Assembly: GCA_041485125.1 (NCBI GenBank)
Contig: JBGPIT010000019.1
Span: 1-27,005, forward strand
DNA length: 27,005 nt
Direction of reading: 5' to 3'
DNA from: JBGPIT01 sp041485125
GTDB taxonomy: Bacteria; Desulfobacterota; Binatia; UTPRO1
Translations under genes and position numbers: made by a program
Notes under the pieces: model-generated
What the model was told of the DNA's origin: nothing
Seen by the model: the letters and a program-made list of their open reading frames with translations, nothing else
Database searches by the model: none
Shown here: in pieces, positions 1-7,675 of the stretch
How the letters are laid out: each line of letters starts with the position of its first letter
Numbering within the stretch: the stretch's first letter is position 1

Positions 1-524
1 CCCTGGCGCTCGGGAGCGCGGAGCAGGATGGCGACGCAGGCGAGCAGGAGCGCGGTTTGCAGGTGCGTGCCGAGGCCGCCGGTCGCGTTCAGGTTGAAGC
101 TGAAGTTCGCGCCGAGGAGCACCGTCGCGACCAGCGCGTGCCACGCCGAGCCGAGAACGTGGACGGCGATCACGTAGAAGAGAATGAGCGCGGCGACATA
201 GACGGCGACCCCGAGCACCAGCGAGACGGCGACCGGCTCGAGCCCGGCCTTCATCGCGACGCCGATCAGGATCGTCCAGAGGAAGTTGGTACAGCCCTCG
301 ACGCGCTCGCCGGGATTCCAGACCACGCCGCGCCCGTTGGCGAAGTTCTCGGCGTAGCGAAACGAGATGAACGCGTCGTCGACGAAGTTGCGGTTGATCC
401 ACGCGAAACCCACCAGGAGCGCGAGGCACACGGCGAGCCCGATCAGCGGGCGGCGGTCGGCGCGCGCGCCGGCGACTGTCGCCGGCGCGGCACGGCTCGT
501 CGCACCGGCGGGGCGCACGGACAT
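1..524 (-). CDS. GT-C / GT39-like integral membrane glycosyltransferase, N-terminal part (runs off left edge)
   Basis: The reverse strand reads open from an ATG at 524 to the window edge, about 174 residues with no stop. After a basic, Ala-rich N-terminus comes a first membrane helix (about residues 27-43), then an Asp-Asp pair at 49-50 in the motif FVDDAFISFRYAENFANG, then NPGERVEG and TNFLW. This loop pattern is typical of bacterial GT-C-fold membrane glycosyltransferases, where the acidic pair in the first outer loop is catalytic and the donor is a polyprenyl-phosphate sugar. More hydrophobic segments follow at about 85-125. The gene is divergent from the 626 operon with a gap of only about 100 bases. 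The acceptor and sugar cannot be told, and the C-terminal part is outside the window. Confidence 0.85.
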   Translation of the reverse strand, partial: MSVRPAGATSRAAPATVAGARADRRPLIGLAVCLALLVGFAWINRNFVDDAFISFRYAENFANGRGVVWNPGERVEGCTNFLWTILIGVAMKAGLEPVAVSLVLGVAVYVAALILFYVIAVHVLGSAWHALVATVLLGANFSFNLNATGGLGTHLQTALLLACVAILLRAPERQ

Positions 525-625
525 CGCGCGCTCTTAGCGTGGCTCGTCGCGATTTGGCAATCCGTTTCGCGGCGGCGGGATTTGCAACCGCACGCGGTCA
601 CGTTCTAAGCCGTGGCGCGATTCCC

Positions 626-2068
626 GTGAGCGCTCCCCGCATCGGCGTCATCGCCGCCGCTGGCAAGGGCCAGCGCATCCACCCGCGGAGCCGCCGCATT
701 CCGAAGGTCATGCTGGAGGTGGGCGGAAAGGCGCTCCTCACCCGCCATCTCGAGCTGCTGCGCGACGCGCTCGGCGTCCGCCGCATCTACGTGATCGTCG
801 GCTATCTCGGCGACCAGATCCGTGCCGCGTACGGTGACGGCACCGCGTTCGGCGTCGACCTCCGCTACATCGAGAACCCCGACGTCGACCGTGGTCTCGG
901 CAGCGCTCTGCTGGTGACCGAGGCGCACGTCGACGAGCCCTTCGTCCTCGTCCTCGGCGACGAGCTCTACCTCGACAGCAACCACGCCGAGCTTGCCCGC
1001 GTGGACGCGCCCTACACGGCCGTCTGCGCGCTCTACCCGACCGACGATCTCGAGGTGATCCGCAAGAACTACTCCGTCACGCTCGCGAACGGGCACATCA
1101 CCGCTCTGGTCGAGAAGCCCGACCACACATCGACGCCGTACGCCGGCTGCGGCACGTACCTCTTCACGCCCGACATCTACCGCGACGCCCGCGAGACGAT
1201 GCCGTCCGCGCGCACCGGCCGCCTCGAGCTCACCGACATCATCGATCACGCCGCCCGCCGCGGCGCCACCGTGCTGCCGTTCGAGCTCCGCGGCCGTTAC
1301 TTCAACATCAACACCATCGACGATCTCAACGTCGCGAGCTTCGTCTGCCGCGCCGGCCGCTTCAATCAACACCGCGTGAGCCTGGTGATCCCCGCCTACA
1401 ACGAGGCCGCCGCGATCGGTCACGTCATCCGCGACTTCCGTGATCACGTCGACGAGGTAGTGGTGATGGACAACTGCTCGAGCGACGGCACCGCGGCGAT
1501 CGCGCGCGAGCTCGGCTGCGTCGTGCACTCGCGGCCGCTCCGCGGCTATGGCGACGCGCTCAAGCAAGGCATGGACGCGGCGTCGGGTGACATCCTCGTC
1601 CTGGTCGAGGCCGACGACACCTTCCGCGCCCGCGATCTCGGCAAGCTGCTCGAGTACCTGAAAGATGCCGACATGGTGATCGGCACCCGTACCACCCGGC
1701 AGATGATCCAGCAGGGCGCGAACATGGACGGCCTGCTGCGCTGGGGGAACGTCTTCGTCGGCAAGCTGGTCGAGGCGCTGTGGTGGAGCGTCGAGCCGCG
1801 CTTCACCGACGTCGGCTGCACCTACCGCGCGCTCTGGCGAGAGGCCTACGTGAAGATCCGTCCCTATCTCACACGCGACGACGCGGCCTTCTCGCCCGAG
1901 ATGATGATCGAGATGCTGCGCATGCAGGCGCGCGTGATCGAGATCCCCGTCAGCTACTACCGCCGGCGCGGCGGCTCCTCGAAGCACTCGGCGAGCCTCG
2001 CGCAGAGCGTGCGGACGGGCCTCAAGATGCTCGGCCTGATCCTCCGCAAGCGCGCCAACCTGAGCTGA
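626..2068 (+). CDS. Bifunctional sugar nucleotidyltransferase / GT2 glycosyltransferase fusion
   Basis: About 480 residues in two domains. Residues 5-240 are a nucleoside-diphospho-sugar pyrophosphorylase: AAGKGQRIHP (11-20), then IPKVMLEVGGKALL with the catalytic-type PK, then GDELYLD near 111 and VEKP near 162. Residues 250-480 are a GT2 domain of the dolichol-phosphate-mannose-synthase type: SLVIPAYNE (252-260), VMDNCSSDGT, GYGDALKQG and the metal-binding EADD (328-331). A plausible reading is synthesis of an NDP-sugar or NDP-alcohol and its transfer, perhaps to a polyprenyl phosphate; the substrate is unknown. I chose GTG 626 because the Rossmann strand starts right after it; GTG 539 is possible but adds an odd extension, and neither has a good Shine-Dalgarno. 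The stop overlaps the next start by one base (TGATG). The two domains are usually separate proteins. Confidence 0.9.
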   Translation: MSAPRIGVIAAAGKGQRIHPRSRRIPKVMLEVGGKALLTRHLELLRDALGVRRIYVIVGYLGDQIRAAYGDGTAFGVDLRYIENPDVDRGLGSALLVTEAHVDEPFVLVLGDELYLDSNHAELARVDAPYTAVCALYPTDDLEVIRKNYSVTLANGHITALVEKPDHTSTPYAGCGTYLFTPDIYRDARETMPSARTGRLELTDIIDHAARRGATVLPFELRGRYFNINTIDDLNVASFVCRAGRFNQHRVSLVIPAYNEAAAIGHVIRDFRDHVDEVVVMDNCSSDGTAAIARELGCVVHSRPLRGYGDALKQGMDAASGDILVLVEADDTFRARDLGKLLEYLKDADMVIGTRTTRQMIQQGANMDGLLRWGNVFVGKLVEALWWSVEPRFTDVGCTYRALWREAYVKIRPYLTRDDAAFSPEMMIEMLRMQARVIEIPVSYYRRRGGSSKHSASLAQSVRTGLKMLGLILRKRANLS

Positions 2069-2817
2069 TGGCGAAACCCTTCAGCCATGCGATCGTCGTC
2101 GGCGCGTCGTCGGGGATCGGCGCCGAGATCGCGCGCGAGCTCGCCGCGCGCGGTTGTCGGGTCGAGCTCGTCGCCCGGCGCGCCGCGGAGCTCGACGCGG
2201 TCGCGGCATCGATCAACGCCGCCGCGCCGGAGCGCGCGTCGACCTACGTCCACGACGTGACTCGCTACGACGACGTGCCGGGCATGTTCGAGCAGATTCG
2301 GCGCGACCTCGGCGGCCTCGACCTCGTCGTCTACGCCGTGGGCGTCATGCCGCCCATCGGCGAGCGCGAGTACGCCTTCGCGAAGGATCACGCGATCCTC
2401 GCGGTGAACGTCCTGGGCGCGATCGCGTGGCTGAACGCCGCCGCGGCGTGGTTCGAGAGCGCCGGCGCCGGGACGATCGTCGGCATCTCGTCGATCGCCG
2501 GCGAGCGCGGCCGTCGCGGCAATCCCGTCTACGCCGCGTCGAAAGCGGCCCTCACCACCTACCTCGAGGCGCTGCGGAACCGCCTCGCGCGACGCGGCGT
2601 CGCCGTCGTCACGGTGAAGCCCGGCCCGGTCGCGACGCCCATGACCGTGGGCCTGTCGCGCCTGCCGTTCGTGATCCCGGTCGACCGCGCCGCCCGTGAG
2701 ATCCTGGCCGCCGCCGAGCGCGGCGTCCCGACGGCGTACGTGCCACGCGTGTGGCGGCCGCTGATGGTGCTCATCCGGTCGCTCCCCTCCGCGCTGATGC
2801 GGCGGCTCGACATCTGA
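2068..2817 (+). CDS. Short-chain dehydrogenase/reductase, possibly DprE2-like
   Basis: A 249-residue classical-size SDR. It shows the cofactor motif GASSGIG (12-18), the catalytic Ser at 141/142 in ISSIAGERG, and YAASK with Tyr155 and Lys159. The usual NAG after the fourth strand is replaced by YAVG. The C-terminus has a hydrophobic/basic tail (RPLMVLIRSLPSALMRRL) that could touch the membrane. It sits between the NTase-GT2 fusion (one-base overlap) and a DprE1-like FAD oxidase (7-base gap). In mycobacteria DprE1 and DprE2 are adjacent and together epimerise decaprenylphosphoryl-ribose to arabinose by oxidation and NADH-dependent reduction, so the pairing suggests this is the keto-reductase partner. 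That role is an inference from context; the family assignment as SDR is clear. Confidence 0.92.
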   Translation: MAKPFSHAIVVGASSGIGAEIARELAARGCRVELVARRAAELDAVAASINAAAPERASTYVHDVTRYDDVPGMFEQIRRDLGGLDLVVYAVGVMPPIGEREYAFAKDHAILAVNVLGAIAWLNAAAAWFESAGAGTIVGISSIAGERGRRGNPVYAASKAALTTYLEALRNRLARRGVAVVTVKPGPVATPMTVGLSRLPFVIPVDRAAREILAAAERGVPTAYVPRVWRPLMVLIRSLPSALMRRLDI

Positions 2818-2824
2818 GCCGGCG

Positions 2825-4252
2825 ATGACCGACGCCAACCAGGACACCCCCGCCCGGCTCGAGCGGCTCTGGGGTTGGAGCATGGCGACGTCGGCGCCGA
2901 GCTGGGTCTACCGCCCGACGAGCGTCGACGGCATCCGCAACGCCCTCGAGCAGGCGCGCGCCGACGGTCGCTCGGTCGCGTTTCGCGGCGCCGGCCAGAG
3001 CTACGGCGACGCGGCCCTCAACCGCGACAACGCCTGCATCGACGTGACGGGCATGTGCCGCATCCTCGCCTGGGACGCCGCGACCGGCGTCGTTCGCGTC
3101 GAGCCCGGCGTGACGATCGGGGAGCTATGGAAGCACACGATCGCCGACGGCTGGTGGCCCGCCGTCGTGCCGGGAACGATGCACGCGACGCTCGGCGGCG
3201 CCGCCGCGATGAACGTCCACGGCAAGAACAACTGGAAGGTCGGCCCGATCGGCGAGCACATCCTCGCTTTCGATCTCCTGCTTCCGAGTCGTGAGCTGTG
3301 CCGCTGCAGCCCGAGCGAGACACCCGAGCTCTTTCACGCCGCAATCGGCGGCCTCGGCATGCTCGGCTGCTTCACGAGCCTGACGCTCCAGCTGAAGCGC
3401 GTCCACTCGGGTCTCGTCGCGGTCGAAGCCGTCGCCGTCCGGGACGTCGAGGAGATGATCGCCACGTTCGAGGCGCGCCACGCCGATGCCGACTACCTGG
3501 TCGGCTGGGTCGACGGCGCCGCGCGCGGCAATGCGATCGGCCGCGGCATCGTCCACCACGCCAACGACCTCGCGCCCGGAGAAGATCCACACCCGGCGGA
3601 GACGCTTCGCGTGACGAGTCAGAATCTTCCCGAGACCCTCGTCGGCATCGTGCCGAAGTCGATCATGTGGCGACTCCTCCGGCCGTTCATGAATCCACCC
3701 GGCGTGCGCGCGGTGAACCTCGCGCGCTACCACCTGAGCCGACTGCGCGGACGCCACCGTTTCCAGCAATCGCACGCCGCCTTCGCCTTCCTCTTCGATT
3801 ACATCCCGAACTGGAAGCTCGCGTGCGGCCCGGGCGGCTTCATCCAGTACCAGAGCTTCATCCCGACGCCGCACGCCGCGCGCGTCTTCCGCGCGCAGCT
3901 CGCGCTCGCGCACGAGGCCGGCCTGATTCCGTACATCGGCGTCTTCAAGCGCCACCGCGCCGACGCGTTCCTGCTCTCGCACGGCGTCGACGGCTACTCG
4001 CTCGCGATCGAGCTCAAGGTGACGGCGCGCAACCGGCCGGCGGTGTGGGCGCTCGCCGCCCGCTTCGACGAGCTGGTCGTCACCGCGGGCGGTCGCTTCT
4101 ATTTCGCCAAGGACAACACGCTCACGCGGGCGAGTCTCGCCGGATTTCTACGCGAACCGCGCGTGCGTCGTTTCCTCGCGCTCAAACGCGAACTCGATCC
4201 CGAGGGGCGGCTGCAAACCGATCTCTACCGCCGCCTGCTCGCGCGGACGTGA
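2825..4252 (+). CDS. FAD-binding oxidoreductase, DprE1-like (decaprenylphosphoryl-ribose 2'-oxidase family)
   Basis: A 475-residue protein of the vanillyl-alcohol-oxidase/FAD_binding_4 class with a C-terminal aldonolactone-oxidase-like domain. The FAD domain shows FRGAGQSYGDAALN (53-66), VVPGTMHATLGGAAAMNVHG with the HGKN motif at 132-135, and the ELFHAAIGGLGMLG segment. The C-terminal half has GPGGFIQYQSFIPT (335-348) and FYFAKDN with Lys429, at the place of the active-site Lys418 of Mycobacterium DprE1 when aligned by eye. The residue at the position of DprE1 Cys387, the target of covalent inhibitors, appears to be Ala394. It would oxidise a lipid-phospho-sugar at C2'. ATG 2825 follows the SDR stop by 7 bases, so the two are co-transcribed. 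Substrate identity (ribose or another sugar) is inferred. Confidence 0.85.
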   Translation: MTDANQDTPARLERLWGWSMATSAPSWVYRPTSVDGIRNALEQARADGRSVAFRGAGQSYGDAALNRDNACIDVTGMCRILAWDAATGVVRVEPGVTIGELWKHTIADGWWPAVVPGTMHATLGGAAAMNVHGKNNWKVGPIGEHILAFDLLLPSRELCRCSPSETPELFHAAIGGLGMLGCFTSLTLQLKRVHSGLVAVEAVAVRDVEEMIATFEARHADADYLVGWVDGAARGNAIGRGIVHHANDLAPGEDPHPAETLRVTSQNLPETLVGIVPKSIMWRLLRPFMNPPGVRAVNLARYHLSRLRGRHRFQQSHAAFAFLFDYIPNWKLACGPGGFIQYQSFIPTPHAARVFRAQLALAHEAGLIPYIGVFKRHRADAFLLSHGVDGYSLAIELKVTARNRPAVWALAARFDELVVTAGGRFYFAKDNTLTRASLAGFLREPRVRRFLALKRELDPEGRLQTDLYRRLLART

Positions 4253-4833
4253 TCCGTCGCCGTCATTCGCGCAGGATTGCTACTTCGGAACCCACGCCTT
4301 GCCGTCGCGCGCCGGCGGTCGCAGTCGCCGGGCGCGGCTCGGGGAGAAGCGCGCGCACCCTTTAGCACGAGCCTGTACGCGGAGCCATCCACTCCACCGC
4401 CGTCTACGGGTCGCCGCGCCTCGGCGGCGCCGCAGTGCACGCGCAACGGAGAGGCGTATGGACCGCCGCGTCAGGCGATTTCGACCGGCATCCCCCCGAC
4501 GACGACGCGGCCCGACACATCCGCCTGCTCGAAGCCCTCGATCGTGCGCTTCCCGTCGGCGCTGCACTCGCAACGAACCATGATGGTCGGACTGCAGACG
4601 CCGGCTGAAGCGCGTCCGCTCAGGAATCGTCGCCGTCGAGGCCGTCGTCGTTCATCCATCCCCGTCCGACCTTGCCGGCGCGGCCGGCAGCACGAGCCGG
4701 CCGTGGACCGGCGCGTCATACCGGTCGCGCTCGATGAAATGCCGTCGCCTCACCCCGACGATGAGACGCTCACGGGTGCGCCCGCCGAGTCGTACGCGCG
4801 TGGCGCGAGCGCCCCAACCCGCTTCGACGCCCC
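4253..4833. other. Gene-poor stretch of about 580 bases, possibly decayed coding DNA
   Basis: No convincing gene. The plus-strand open frame is Arg/Pro-rich and looks like a GC-driven artefact. On the minus strand three short pieces have more protein-like composition but lie in different frames and are broken by stops: one ending at 4471 that could start at ATG 4581 (36 residues, beginning MVRCECSADGKRT), one across about 4660-4810 containing RRRHFIERDRYDAPVHG, and one ending near 4280 in DGKAWVPK. This could be a degraded gene or chance. At 4707-4729 a 23-base segment recurs with three changes at 14764-14786, in both cases upstream of the duplicated promoter. Confidence 0.35.
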
Positions 4834-4851
4834 GGAACGCCGACTTCTCTG

Positions 4852-4881
4852 TTGACAGCTCTCTTCAGCCCGCCGTAACAT
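4852..4881 (+). promoter_or_regulatory. Sigma70-like promoter of the 5024 operon
   Basis: A perfect -35 box TTGACA (4852-4857), an 18-base spacer and a -10 box TAACAT (4876-4881). Both boxes and the spacing recur in the second repeat copy at 14810-14839, which supports them as functional. The predicted transcript start is near 4888, giving a leader of about 135 bases before the radical SAM gene. Confidence 0.7.
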
Positions 4882-4944
4882 CCCCGCGCTCGCCACCCTC
4901 GAGCGCAAGGTTTTTTCAGGGAGAGCGAGACGGAAACGTCTGGT

Positions 4945-4957
4945 CCGGGACGCCCGG
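4945..4957 (+). other. Leader hairpin, copy A
   Basis: CCGGG-ACG-CCCGG, a perfect 5-bp stem in the leader, directly after the exact 14-base repeat block. The same place in copy B has a different perfect stem (14901-14914). No U-tract follows, so a simple terminator is unlikely; an RNA structure or protein site in the leader is possible. Confidence 0.35.
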
Positions 4958-5023
4958 TCCTCAATTATTCATTCGACCTTCCACGAACACGAAGTTGGAC
5001 GAGCAGAGGAGCGAGCGAGCCCG

Positions 5024-6649
5024 TTGCACACAATCCTCGAAAAGGACGTGAGCACGGGCGGAGACGCAGGCGAAACACCCTGCCTCGATTGCGCGAGGCC
5101 GCTGTCCATCGTCTTAGTCCGCCCGGCGTCGGTCTTGCCGCTCAGCGCGCACAACGTGTGGGTGCTCGACGCACCGCCCATCGGCCTCGCGTACTTGGCG
5201 GCCGCTTTGAAGAACGCCGGCCATCGCGTGGCCATCATCGACGCGTTTGGTGAGGCGCCGAAGCAGCTGACGCGTGACGAGGCCGAGGGCTATGCGATCA
5301 ACGGTCTCATCGCCGAGCAGGTCGTCGATCGCATCCCCGCCGACGTCGACCTGATCGGCGTCGGCTGCATGTTCTCGAACTCGTGGATCTACTCGCGGCG
5401 GACGATCGCCGAGATCGCGGCCCAGTTCCCTGACGTACCGGTCATCGTCGGCGGCGAGCACGCGACGGCCGACTACGCACGCCTGCTGAAACGGGTACCC
5501 GAGGTGCATTGCTGCGTGCTCGGCGAGGGCGAGGAGACCATCGTCGAGGTCGCCGTGCATCTGAGTCGCGGCTTGCCGCTCGACGACGTACCCGGTCTCG
5601 CGCTCCGCGACCGCGATGGGACGATCCGTACCACGCCGGCGCGCAAGCGCATTCTCGAGGTCGACGCGATCCCCTGGCCCGACTGGAATTCCGTACCGCT
5701 CGCCAACTACCTCGACAACAAGCTCAGCCACGATCCCTTCGACGCCCGCAGCATGCCGATCGTCGCCTCGCGAGGCTGCCCGTACCAGTGCACGTTTTGC
5801 TCGAGTCCCCAGATGTTCGGGACGAAGTGGATCGCACGCTCGCCCCGGGACGTGTGCGACGAGATCAAGCACGACTACCACGCGTTTGGTGCCCGCTACT
5901 TCGAGTTCCAAGACCTGACGATGATCGTGCGTCGCGACTGGATCATCGAGTTCTCCAAGATCCTCGTCGAGGAGAAGCTCGACATCCAGTGGTGCATGCC
6001 TTCCGGCACCCGCTCCGAGGCCCTCGATCGCGAGGTGCTCGCGTGGATGAAGCGGAGCGGCTGTCGCTCGTTCGCATACGCCGCCGAAAGCGGCTCGCCC
6101 AGCGAGCTCGTCCGGATCAAAAAGAAGGTGAGCCTGCCGCGCATGCTCGCGTCGATGCGCGGCGCGGTGAAGCTCGGGCTGGTGACGCGGTGTCATCTGA
6201 TCTACGGCATGCCGGGCCAGACCAAGCGCGACGCGCTGCAGACGTTCCTCTTCGCCACGCGCCTCGCCTGGACCGGCGTGCACGACCTGGCGTGCTACGC
6301 GTTCTCGCCGTATCCCGGCAGCGAGCTCTACGACCGTCTCGTCGCCGAGGGCCGCATCGTGCCCGACGACGAGAACTACGACCGCGTGCTCGCGCAGAAC
6401 ATCTTCACCAACTACAAGCTGCGGCGCTCCTGGACGCCCCACCTTCCGGCGTGGAGCCTGCGCTGGCTCTGCGTCGGGACGATGGCGTACTTCTACGTCC
6501 TCCAGTTCGCCCTGCGGCCCTTCCGCATCGTCGCCCTGCTCCGCAGCATGGCGCAGAAGCGACCGCAAACCTACTTCCAGCGCATGCTCATCAAGAAATG
6601 GGTGATCGATCGATCGCAGCTCGGGCATGTCGTGGACGGAGCGATATGA
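5024..6649 (+). CDS. B12-binding-domain radical SAM protein
   Basis: A 541-residue protein. Residues 27-185 form a cobalamin-binding Rossmann domain (PIGLAYLAAALKNAGHRVAI, then IGVGCMFSNS, VIVGGEHAT and LGEGEET); no DxHxxG motif is seen, as is usual for this class. The radical SAM core starts at about 245 with the 4Fe-4S ligands Cys252, Cys256 and Cys259 in RGCPYQCTFC. The C-terminus has a hydrophobic stretch (about 480-510) that may bind the membrane. Such enzymes often methylate or rearrange unactivated carbons in lipids or natural products; the substrate is unknown. Start TTG 5024 is preferred because AGAGGAG lies 12 bases upstream; GTG 5048 is an alternative. It is preceded by the strong promoter at 4852 and overlaps the next gene by ATGA. 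Confidence 0.9.
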   Translation: MHTILEKDVSTGGDAGETPCLDCARPLSIVLVRPASVLPLSAHNVWVLDAPPIGLAYLAAALKNAGHRVAIIDAFGEAPKQLTRDEAEGYAINGLIAEQVVDRIPADVDLIGVGCMFSNSWIYSRRTIAEIAAQFPDVPVIVGGEHATADYARLLKRVPEVHCCVLGEGEETIVEVAVHLSRGLPLDDVPGLALRDRDGTIRTTPARKRILEVDAIPWPDWNSVPLANYLDNKLSHDPFDARSMPIVASRGCPYQCTFCSSPQMFGTKWIARSPRDVCDEIKHDYHAFGARYFEFQDLTMIVRRDWIIEFSKILVEEKLDIQWCMPSGTRSEALDREVLAWMKRSGCRSFAYAAESGSPSELVRIKKKVSLPRMLASMRGAVKLGLVTRCHLIYGMPGQTKRDALQTFLFATRLAWTGVHDLACYAFSPYPGSELYDRLVAEGRIVPDDENYDRVLAQNIFTNYKLRRSWTPHLPAWSLRWLCVGTMAYFYVLQFALRPFRIVALLRSMAQKRPQTYFQRMLIKKWVIDRSQLGHVVDGAI

Positions 6650-7641
6650 GGCCCGACAACGTCTCGAGCCGAGACTGGCTCGAGTACAATACCCTCTTCT
6701 TCCTGGAGCATTTCCTCGGCCACAAGATGTACCAGCGGCTGCTCGGCGACCGAGAGAAGAAGCTCTGGACGTCGGTGGATCGCCATGCCTCGACGCACCA
6801 GGCGACCGAGCCGTTCGAGATCATCGAGCACGAAGGCGAGTCGGCGGAGCCGCTCTACCATCCGTTCAAGCCGGAAGTCTTTCGCGGGGCGGCGCGGGAC
6901 TGGGCGTGCACGAAGAAGTGGACGTTCGACTACTTCGCCGAGCACTTCGGCGACAAAGAGGTGACGATCACCAACAACCGCGGCCTCGTCGGCAACGGGC
7001 AGAAGGACTACGAGACGATCAAGCTGCGCGACTACATCGCGGAGCTGAGAGCGGGCTCGATGAAGTACTTGAAGTTCTCGCAGATGATCCACGAGAGCTC
7101 CGCGCTGCAGGAGGACTTCAACACCGAGTGGCTGTTGAAGTTTCATCAGTCGCACGAGTTCAAGAAACTCTTCTTCTTGTTCATGGGCGGGAAAGGTACC
7201 GTCACCCCCATCCACACGGCGCTGCCGCCGACCGTTTTCGTCCAGACCTACGGCACCAAGAAATGGACCTTCTATCCGACCAATGACCGCCTGTTCCTCG
7301 GCGTCCGGCCGGATCGGCGAAGCTACTACTACACCGACGCAAATCCCGGCGATGAGCACGACCCGAGTTTCCCGCTCCTGAAGCATGCCCACCGCCGCGA
7401 GCTGATCTTGAACGCCGGCGACGTGGTGTGGTTTCCGGCGCTCTGCTGGCACCAGGTTGAGAACGTCACCGACTCGATCGGCGTCGCGTACAAGTTCTTC
7501 CACATCCCCTCGTCGCTGCGGTCCTCGAAGATGCTCACCTCGTTGTTCTTCCTCGCCACCAAGCCGTCGATCCTCCAGTCGGCGCTCATGGCTCGCCTCA
7601 CGAAGAAGGAATACATCTTCAACACGCCGCAGAAGTACTAG
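6646..7641 (+). CDS. JmjC/cupin_8-like protein with HxA in place of the HxD iron motif
   Basis: A 331-residue cupin-like protein of the FIH/JmjC type. The core reads TPIHTALPP (187-195), VQTYGTKKWTFYP (199-211) and GDVVWFPALCWHQ (258-270). Aligned by eye with FIH, Thr187 and Lys205 match the 2-oxoglutarate binders Thr196 and Lys214, and His190 and His269 match the two iron histidines, but the acidic ligand two residues after His190 is Ala192. The N-terminal 90 residues are basic and aromatic-rich. It is translationally coupled to the radical SAM gene (ATGA overlap), so the two probably act on the same product. It may be a halogenase-like enzyme, an altered oxygenase, or an inactive homologue. 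The related protein encoded at 12640-13485 keeps the Asp. Confidence 0.85.
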   Translation: MRPDNVSSRDWLEYNTLFFLEHFLGHKMYQRLLGDREKKLWTSVDRHASTHQATEPFEIIEHEGESAEPLYHPFKPEVFRGAARDWACTKKWTFDYFAEHFGDKEVTITNNRGLVGNGQKDYETIKLRDYIAELRAGSMKYLKFSQMIHESSALQEDFNTEWLLKFHQSHEFKKLFFLFMGGKGTVTPIHTALPPTVFVQTYGTKKWTFYPTNDRLFLGVRPDRRSYYYTDANPGDEHDPSFPLLKHAHRRELILNAGDVVWFPALCWHQVENVTDSIGVAYKFFHIPSSLRSSKMLTSLFFLATKPSILQSALMARLTKKEYIFNTPQKY

Positions 7642-7675
7642 CATCGTCGACGCGAGCGACGTCGGAAGCGGTGTG

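Larger units (their letters stand above)
4834..5017 (+). repeat. Promoter-leader repeat, copy A
   Basis: Direct repeat of 14793-14959. The ungapped core 4837-4900 matches 14795-14858 at 54 of 64 positions. Beyond it, with small gaps, come exact blocks CAGGGAGAGCGAG (4917-4929 and 14873-14885), AACGTCTGGTCCGG (4935-4948 and 14889-14902), and GCAGAGGA followed by CGAGCG near the 3' end. It contains the promoter, a leader of about 135 bases, a small hairpin and the purine-rich AGAGGAG that could be the Shine-Dalgarno of the 5024 gene. Confidence 0.8.

Noticed and set aside
605..1987. A long minus-strand open frame of 460 codons
   Set aside because: It lies wholly opposite the NTase-GT2 gene, whose two domains are clear; the minus frame is rich in Ala, Arg, Asp, Glu and Val with no motif, as expected for an antisense frame in GC-rich DNA.
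4271..4285. TTGCTACTTCGG near 4275 and near 13605, the end of the secreted-protein gene
   Set aside because: A 12-base match that could have meant that the 4253-4833 stretch is a decayed copy of the 13610 gene, but the flanking sequence does not align.
7646..7661. The 16-mer GTCGACGCGAGCGACG, also found at about 12685
   Set aside because: It is low-complexity GC-rich sequence, one copy lies inside a coding region, and no further similarity extends around it.
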